From Takifugu bimaculatus (taxonomy: Eukaryota; Chordata; Actinopteri; Tetraodontiformes; Tetraodontidae), in contig CP034975.1 in assembly GCA_004026145.2 (NCBI GenBank), forward strand, positions 16,279,546 through 16,343,545: a DNA stretch of 64,000 nt. The letters are read 5' to 3'. The translations under genes were made by a program, and so were the position numbers. This document shows positions 56,501-64,000 of this stretch, in pieces (positions within the stretch are counted from its first letter, which is position 1; each line of letters starts with the position of its first letter). The notes under the pieces are model-generated. The model was not told where the DNA came from. It made no database searches and saw nothing but the letters and a program-made list of their open reading frames with translations.

Positions 56501-57480
56501 TGGGTGGGTGGATGGATGGATGGATGAATGGATGGATGGATAGATGGATGAATGGATGAATGGAAGGATGATGGATGGATGGATGAATGAATGGATGGAT
56601 GGATGAATGGATGGATGGATGGATAGATGGATGAATGGATGAATGGAAGGATGGATGAATGGAATGATGGAATGATGGGTGGGTGGGTGGGTGGGTGTAT
56701 GGATGGATGGATGGAAGGATGGATGGATGAATGGAAGGATGGATGAATGGAAGGATGGATGGATGGATGGATGGATGGATGGATGGGTGGGTGGGTGGGT
56801 GGGTGGATGGATGGGTGGGTGGATGGATGGATGGATGGATGGATGGATGGATGAATGGAAGGATGGATGGATGGATGGATGGATGGAAGGATGGATGGAT
56901 GGATGGATGGATGGATGAATGGAAGAATGGAAGGATGGATGGATGGATGGAAGGATGGATGGATGGATAGATGGATGAATGGAAGGATGATGGATGGATG
57001 GATGGATGGATGGATGGATGGATGGATGGATGGATAGATGGATGAATGGATGAATGGAAGGATGAATAGATAGATGGATGGGGGTGGATGGATGAATGGA
57101 TGGATGGATGGATGGGTGGGTGGAGTGGATGGATGGATGGAATGGGATGGATGGATGGATGATGAATGGCCCCAGGATGGATGATGGATGGATGGAATGG
57201 ATGGATGGCTCGTAGGATGGCTGGATGATGGTGCGGAATGAGATGGAATGGACCCATGGAAGGATGGATGGTATGAATGGCTGGATGGATGGCATGATAG
57301 ATGGTATGATGAATGAATGGATGAATGGACTGATGGATGGATGGTATGGATGATGGATAGATGGATGGAATGGAAGGATGATGGAATGGATGAATAGTAT
57401 GAATGGAATTGGACTGATGGAATGATGGAATGATGGGTGGGTGGGTGGATGGATGGAAGAATGGAAGAATGGAAGGATAG
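56501..57480. repeat. Long degenerate (TGGA)n array
   Basis: Nearly 1 kb of TGGA units mixed with GGTG, AATG, AAGG and ATAG variants. It is regular at the left and increasingly diverged to the right of about 57120. It is open in several frames and produces false IHPS-type frames of up to 461 codons on the minus strand. Its left end is cut by the gap. Confidence 0.97.
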
Positions 57481-58429
57481 CATATGTTCTGCATGTCCTC
57501 TTCAATCATGGTAGCCTCTTGTCTTTGTGCTAATGAGAATAACATAAGCAGGATAAATGTCTTCATGCGTTCCATCCCAACGTTTGGCTGGTTCCGTTTC
57601 TGCTCCCCTTCGTCTTTGCACAGTATGATGTCACTCATTGAGTCACACGCATCTGATTGAGACTGCGAGGCGTACAACGACCAAATGGGGCGACAATAGT
57701 ATCAGTGCACGTCAGCCGGCTCTCTGACAACGGTCCCTGTGTGAGCATGGTGAAATCTAATTAGCAGCCATCGTTTGGGATTGGGCTTGACTGGCGTTGA
57801 TGCACGCCGTGTTGACAGCTTCCTCCATCCCTCTCCCCACTGTCTTATTTCTGTTGTGCATCACGTACATGTTCATCCTTTTATCCACGATTCTACGCTG
57901 TGACAAAAATAGATCCGCAGAATTCCGCCGGTGGCTAAACATGGAGGCATGTCTGCCGACAACTGTATTCTTGGAGCTCTGCCTGCATCCGACTTGTGGA
58001 TTATTGGGTTTATTTATTTGACAGAGAAAGAAATGAAGAGGGAGGAATCCCCGCACCTTTTAGCGTTGTTTTCCTTCCTTGAAGCTTAAATCTTCTGAGG
58101 TTACCGTCCAGCCAGTGAACCCCAGCGAGCGCAGCGGAATATGATGGGGGGTAATTAAACCCACGGAGGTCATCTATTCCTGTATGGCAGGTGCATTTCC
58201 ACCGCCAGGAGGAACAGCTCAGCTTCTTGAGATGTTTGTACATGTTGAGAGTGCGCTCAGTCTTTTTGCTGGCGAGGTTAAGGGGGTCCTCATTTCTATT
58301 CTGTTCCTTTGCTGTTCCATCAGCTTCCTTTGTGTGATTTTTCCTGTGATTTCTTTAATTAATCCTTTTCAACACTAAATTTGACCTATTTATTCATCGC
58401 ATGTATTCAATTGCCTCTGCTTGGTGACC

Positions 58430-58620
58430 TTTTTCTGAAGCACCGTACAAATGATTTTTATAATTCCAGCCAAAGGAAGAATTGAATTAGCATCCAATCA
58501 ATAACTGTTCACAGCTCAGCTCTGCACATGGGGAAATATAGCTTTTATGGAAAGGGCTTCAACATGTAAATCATAAAATATGATGTTATTTACTGAGGAG
58601 AGAGTAAATATATATATGGA
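58430..58620. promoter_or_regulatory. Candidate conserved non-coding element
   Basis: A short single-copy block with TATAATTCCAGC, GAATTAGCATCCAATCAATA (a PBX/HOX-like composite) and AAATCATAAAATATGATG. No gene-like frame. Weak call. Confidence 0.2.
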
Positions 58621-60482
58621 TCACCCTGTCCACACAGAAAATCTATATTTGATGTCTGAAGCACAACTGAGGTTATTTTTCTGGCTCACTGTGCTCACGG
58701 TTAGCAGTGCAGCCATAAGTCTTCTCCAGGGCCGCAGCTCTCCTCTCTCAAAGTGAAATCTAGTTGATCAACTTGTTAGGGGAGATTTTGTTTTCTCACT
58801 GAATAAAACATCATATTTGTTCTGTGTTCCAGCTGTGGCTCGACGCTCAGATTGGAGCTACATGAATTCATCTTACTGCTTTACAGATAGCAGAAAGTGG
58901 AAAGTGCTCAAAGAAAGTTGGTGTTGTCATGGCTCTGATGGTACTTTGCTCTGCCTCATGTGCGTCCACCAGCCGCTTGGGCCACTGTTTGGACTGGCTT
59001 GTCCACTTCTGTGTGTGACTGGGTCCGTATGAATGCAGGTGTGTGTTTTCGCTCATTTCTTCACAATCAGGCTGAATGCAGCAGAATTAAGATTGAGGAA
59101 AGAAGTCAGCAGAAATCCAAGGATCTGGGAGAAAAGCAGTAGGGAGGGAAAACAAGTGCATGAACTTAAAGAATGAGAGCTTTGTGATTTAATGGCCTGT
59201 TGATTTTCCTCTTGCTCTGGAAATTAGCATAAATATTATCGCTAACATCTGTGTTCAAAGCCACAACTTGACCCGGCAAGTATGACAGGCTTAATCAGCA
59301 GCATCTGGGGGCAGGTTCTCAGTGTTTGCTAGTGTAAATATCATCCTGCACTAAACAATAACAACTAATTAACTGCATTCTAACAGTTTTACTGCAGTTT
59401 TATATCATGGCATGTAGAAAGCATGTCTGCAGCCTAACACTGACCTTGTCTTTCTGACTGTTGGCTAAATATGTTTGGGATCATTTATTTGTGAAATGCA
59501 CCAGTCTCTTCTGGAACAAAGCAATCCCGCCTCTGCAGTGCCGCACGGCCGGCTGATGTCTTCTGCAGTTTAAAAACTGTAGCCTGGCTTCTTCAAGGCA
59601 GTTTAAGAGCCGCCAATCGCTGCACACTGAGCAACCTTTCAGTGCACACTGGTATAGAACTCGTATTGAACTTGTTCCTTTCTTTTCTTCGCGCGGGTCG
59701 ATTCGCACTTTTCATCCCAAAGTTCACGTCGAGGAGAGACAAGACGTCTCTTTCCCCGAGCGGAACGGCAACCTTGTGGTTTGTCTGTGCGTCTGAGCAT
59801 CAGCAAGTTTAAGTCACCCAGCAAAAATGAACCACATTTGTGGAAATGGAGCACAGCTTTAATTTTGTCCCCGACAGACATTAACAGTAAAAAAAAAGTG
59901 AAGAGTGAAGCCGGCCTACAAATCCCAACGTTCCCTGAGATTAAACAGCATGAACTGTAAAAAAAAAAAAAAAGCTGGGTGATGCATGAAGAAAATGTAC
60001 TCAGATCAGACAAACATATAAACAGCGGAAGAGCAGAAGCTAAAATGTGAGCAATTCTAGACATTTAAATGAGCTTGCATGTTAGAGGTTGATATTTTTC
60101 CTCCTGAGGAGACGGTTAATAATAGTCTTTTGGGAAATGTTTGGAGGTTGTGTCAAGTGTTAGCCGCGTACTCCTGCAACAGCTCAGCACTCCGCTGCTC
60201 CACAGCCTCTATCCTATAATCACACATAATTATGTTATAATGTCTTCTCTTTTAAGACTAAATTGCTAGTTGACAGTTGTGCATCCATCTCACCCTTTGA
60301 TGGCGAGAGGACTGTTGCATTTAGCGTCTTTGCCTATTTACATAGCGAGAACACTCACAAAACATCTCTGCTGCTCATGCTTAAACAAGTTGTGTCATGT
60401 GTAGCACGAGTGGGTGCGAGCCATCATACAAGGCGTATATCCCTTTGAGATTTAAATGCACTCAAGCCACATTTCCGGGACT

Positions 60483-60630
60483 CGTTGGTAGCTTAGTCTG
60501 TGGGGAACTGGGTTGAGGAACGGAGGGTTCTTGGTTTAAGGCAGAAGTGCAGAAGCAGCAGAAGTGACAGGACACCTTCAGAGCAATGCCAAGCTGCTGC
60601 TGGTGCCCCAAATGTTGCGATAGGGCGTCG
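60483..60630 (+). mobile_element. Decayed tRNA-derived SINE
   Basis: TTGGTAGCTTAGTCTGTGGG resembles a tRNA-type A box, and GGAGGGTTCTTGGTTTAAG about 40 bases later a B box. The order and the following text (CACCTTCAGAGCAATGCCAA then GGTGCCCC) match the common fish tRNA-head SINE. Pol III function is unlikely given the changed boxes. Confidence 0.7.
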
Positions 60631-61029
60631 CAAGGTGTTGGCAACTCATCCAGGTGTGTATCTGAAAGGAGAAATAGCAGTTAAGAAAAAAGTTCTGTTT
60701 CTTCTCTATAACATGGAAGGGATCACTGTCCCCTCCCCCGTTTTCTGTTTACACTATGTGTCCAGACAAGATGATGATGTTACACACATCTTCACTTACT
60801 CAGCAGAAGGTGCTGAATTATTCAGATTCCTCTTCTGCCTGAGGAATCTGACCGTGTGTCCCAAGTTAGATTAGTCCCACATATAACAATATCACAATAA
60901 GAATAATTATTTTGATTTATCTAGCACCTTTTCACAGGAAAAGGCTCTTAAAAACAGCAGCATAACAAAGACCTGCAAATGGTCGGGGAAGACAAAAGGA
61001 CAAATTTAAGTCTATAAACCGTGGGCTCT

Positions 61030-61290
61030 AAGAAGAGATGTAAAGGAATTGACTGTCCCAGCCAGTGTGATGGTCTTGGTATATCTGTGTGTCATCGGCA
61101 TAACGATGGGAAGAAAAGTCTCATCTCTTCTAGCCATATTCTGAAGCAAATGAATAAATCATTTAAAAAAGGACCTAAAATGGAACCTTATAGCACACCA
61201 AAAATGATGTGTGCTAAAAATGATGAGTCTTTACAAATGGTGAGATTAAAAGCAAAAGACCTGAGGTAAACCAGTCTTAAAGGAAAAAAG
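61030..61290 (-). mobile_element. LINE reverse transcriptase fragment (L2/CR1-like), decayed
   Basis: On the minus strand, 61199-61171 decodes to GVL*GSILGP, a broken form of the PQGSxLGP motif. Then 61105-61079 decodes to RYADDTQIY, the catalytic YADD box. The order and the spacing of about 70 bases (shorter than usual) fit a non-LTR reverse transcriptase, but the two motifs are in different frames and separated by stops. The sequence just to the left (near 60920) also looks like a common fish interspersed repeat. It is a dead fragment, probably of the L2 clade. Confidence 0.75.
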
Positions 61291-62479
61291 GATAGATGAC
61301 CTGCTCCAGAACTGCTCTTTGCTTGGGCTTTAATTCTTCTGAGGTTTCCAGCTGATTTCAAATTCAAGCGTTCGTGCATTGTCTGTCATCAGACACTTCA
61401 AACATTAAGGCCCTCTGAAATGCCACACACCTGCACAAGGTGCTGCCAGCATGCATCATTTAGAACATGCCATTGGCAGGACATAAATGGAACTGTCCAG
61501 TGACAGTTGTCTATACTCAGTAGCCACATTTCTGTAATACATTTTAAACTCCCTGCCAAAGTTTCATGATTTCTGCTTTCATAAATGACAAATGAATTTG
61601 TGCGTCCACACGGCCCTGCAAATATCAGACGAGTGCCATCGCTGCAGAAAGAAAAATTATGAATTAGGTCACTTGAGCTGGGTATTGCAAAGGCGTTCAA
61701 CAGATCTGGTTTTTGCCGTTTTTCTTGTCACTTTTCAAGGTATAACTGAAACAAGTCTCCTATTGTAAATTCCTAATGTGCAGCAACAAAGAGGAGGAAG
61801 CCAGCAGCCCTCGCCGAGGTCGGCAGGCTCCTGTTCTCATTTCACTTTTATTCTAATGCATAATGTAGGACACGGAGATGTCAGATGATGCAGGGAGATA
61901 TTGTTTTGATGACTCTTTGATGTTGTTCAAATATTCAGGAATACTGAGGTTGCTGTCAGCTCGGAAGTCCCATCAACTGATGTCAAGAAAGAGAGCAAAT
62001 ATCAACCACAAACCATTTTCACCCACCCGTCATTGAAAAGAAATGCCTCATACCTGTGATTCAACCTGGTACTGGACTGCTGATGGGGCGGCTAAAGCCT
62101 GAAACTGTCAACATTGCGTATTTTTAGGTAGAATGTCGTGAAAAGAGGGCCAAGAAGGATGCTGTGGACTTTAGTTTGAGTGAAACTTTCCCGAAAAGGA
62201 CAATTTGTTGAGGAAGGTATCACTCAATTATGGCTTCCAGGCGCAGGCTAAATGGGCGGAGCTACCAGCCCGAGCCTTCATCTTCGCATACGGGCCACAG
62301 CAAGTGCGGTCAGTTTTCAGGCAGGTGTAATAAAAGTGACACTGACTGAGGATATATGGCTGTCGGCCATGTGGCCTGACTCCAGCGGAACTGTTAGCAG
62401 AAACAGATTACAGCGCACCCAGAGTGGACCAGTCTTTAATCTCTCCCACCACCGCAATTGATTAGAGTTTTGCAAAGTG

Positions 62480-62720
62480 TTCTGCCAACAAGAATGCGTC
62501 ATAAGTAGCAGAATTGAGAGATGATAGCCTCAACGCACTGTCCCATTCACCTTTAACCACTCTCTTTATTATCTGCAGCTCTCAGTAAGAGATCATTATC
62601 TTAATTATTGCCATTTTTATTTGCATCAAACAATGCGGAGTTCATTTGTGAACCACAGCTTACACACCAACCTCATTGTGTCACTGTGGAGATGTGGTGA
62701 GCTGTGATTATAATAAATGT
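62480..62720. promoter_or_regulatory. Candidate conserved non-coding element
   Basis: Contains ATTATCTTAATTATTGCC and a perfect octamer ATTTGCAT (62619-62626) followed by CAAACAATG (a SOX-like core). This POU/SOX-like arrangement lies in complex single-copy sequence with no gene-like frame. The octamer and SOX-like site are seen; enhancer function is inferred. Confidence 0.3.
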
Positions 62721-63193
62721 CAAAATTCCTACACCTTCGCCTGGGGCAACTGAGAGCAGCTTATGTGAAAGTGCACTCCATCCAAACGAGGCAGGACTCA
62801 TTAAAACCGCTTACTTCTCACTCCACTGAGCACAAGCTGAAAACTCGCCATCATCCCATGTGGCCTCTGACCTTCTCGGCTTATAGCAGCACATTTCACT
62901 GTAACTACACGCCGGTTCTGGTGCGTCTCCACTGATTAACACATGTTGCTAACAGAACCTGACATGTGACACTGGAGGGCTACTCCTTTAAGTGCCAGAG
63001 GACAATTTATTCTGCTGACATACTTTATTTAGTCAGACATCAGGAAGAGTAAACAGACATAGAACCATCAAAAAGGACATTTAAACGAGGACTGCCGCAG
63101 AGTCCGCGGAGCTCGTTGGGCTGCTCCTGCCAGGGGGCCCAAAATTAAAGTGTATTAAAAAAAATACGTCAGGATAACTATTACAAAAAATAG

Positions 63194-63228
<35 letters not shown>
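63194..63228. repeat. (TA)n microsatellite
   Basis: A TA dinucleotide run of about 34 bases. Confidence 0.95.
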
Positions 63229-63232
<4 letters not shown>

Positions 63233-64000
63233 TTCGATCAGAACAGGCCCACCAATGATTATGTTAAACTGTGTACCCTATCACTCGATCTGGGCAAATG
63301 TGATGTTTTACCTAATATCTAGAAATTGCTCGGTTCCGATGAAAAGTTAACTCTGGTGCTTTGGAACAACAGAGCAGTGAATTTTACTCCCAGCATATTT
63401 ATATAGGAAATTAGTATGAGAACATGTTGTTAATGCCAAATACTGGCAATACACACAGAAATACAACAGATGGATGATTCCTTTCAACCTTTGAAAATGA
63501 ATCCAGTCTCAGGGAAAATAAGGTTATTTATGAAATTTGGATTCAACCCAACCTATTTGAGTTGAGATATAATTTGATTGGTTGTTAAATTCCTAAAGAA
63601 ATTACTAGAGTCGGTTCTATTTTAGGCCAGTTAGGCCTATTTATTTCTATTTTTACACGTATTTACTTATCCAGCTCTATTTAGCTTTGACTCTGTTTAC
63701 ACAACCCATTCATTAAGACCAGTTTGCTACACAGAAAGAAAGAAAACAAGCAAAAGAAAACACCGTTCACTAAAACATCAAACTTATAAGACTCATGTAT
63801 ATGATCAATGGAATTCCCAACTGTTTGGGCTATCCCCAGTCTTTTGGCTCCATCCCTCCAAATAGAAACTGTTTTTTGCTGCAAAAACAAGGTCAGTTTG
63901 TCCTGCCATGACCCTCAGATGAGGTTTGCTGAATAGCTGATCCTCTGAGCTTCTCTCCTGTGCGTATCTCGCCATCTTCTTTCCACAACTCCAGGTGTGT

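Larger units (their letters stand above)
41421..64000. other. Region downstream of shox without recognisable genes
   Basis: About 22.6 kb with no recognisable exon on either strand. It contains the listed GATA and TGGA arrays, one 100-N gap, a SINE/LINE cluster (60.5-61.3 kb) and a TA repeat. It also has several complex AT-leaning blocks that look like developmental non-coding elements. In mammals the DNA flanking SHOX is a known desert with limb enhancers, which makes this reading reasonable. Confidence 0.55.

Noticed and set aside
56292..57677. 461-codon minus-strand frame, the longest in the window
   Set aside because: It is almost entirely TGGA repeat read as IHPS, and it passes through the 100-N gap.

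Overview
This is a eukaryotic window from a ray-finned fish genome, most likely a percomorph teleost. It has spliced genes with GT-AG introns, many CA, GATA, TGGA and AAAT microsatellites, fish-type Tc1/mariner, LINE and tRNA-SINE debris, and two 100-N assembly gaps. It holds two protein-coding genes, both on the + strand. I see no CRISPR array, operon, tRNA or rRNA, and no previously undescribed system that I could defend.

Layout. 1-10.7 kb: non-coding flank with microsatellites, including a 316-bp TGGA array. 10.8-21.0 kb: tmtc4, encoding an ER-membrane O-mannosyltransferase of cadherins. Seventeen coding exons can be placed with canonical splice sites and together give about 741 residues. 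An internally deleted Tc1/mariner copy sits in one intron. 21.0-32.5 kb: intergenic DNA with microsatellites, a gap at 31503-31602 and possible upstream regulatory DNA of shox. 32.5-41.4 kb: shox, the short-stature paired-type homeobox gene, with a G-tract/TATA promoter, five coding exons, and a long 3' UTR carrying three polyadenylation signals. 41.4-64 kb: a region without genes, containing complex non-repetitive blocks that resemble vertebrate conserved non-coding elements (possible long-range shox enhancers), a 440-bp GATA array with a 60-bp higher-order period, a TGGA array of about 1 kb next to the second gap, and a SINE/LINE cluster near 60.5-61.3 kb.

The most important caution concerns base quality. 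The shox reading frame is broken by one apparent 1-base loss in exon 1 and four apparent 1-base gains in exon 2. All lie in or beside short homopolymers, while splice sites and exons 3-5 are perfect. tmtc4 shows one similar +1 in an A run (15789-15793). The pattern fits uncorrected sequencing errors better than two decaying genes, but a real shox lesion is not excluded.

The two genes have unrelated biochemical roles: one modifies secretory cargo in the ER, the other is a skeletal transcription factor. Their adjacency is probably inherited synteny rather than functional coupling. Family assignments rest on remembered human TMTC4 and SHOX sequences; no search was run.
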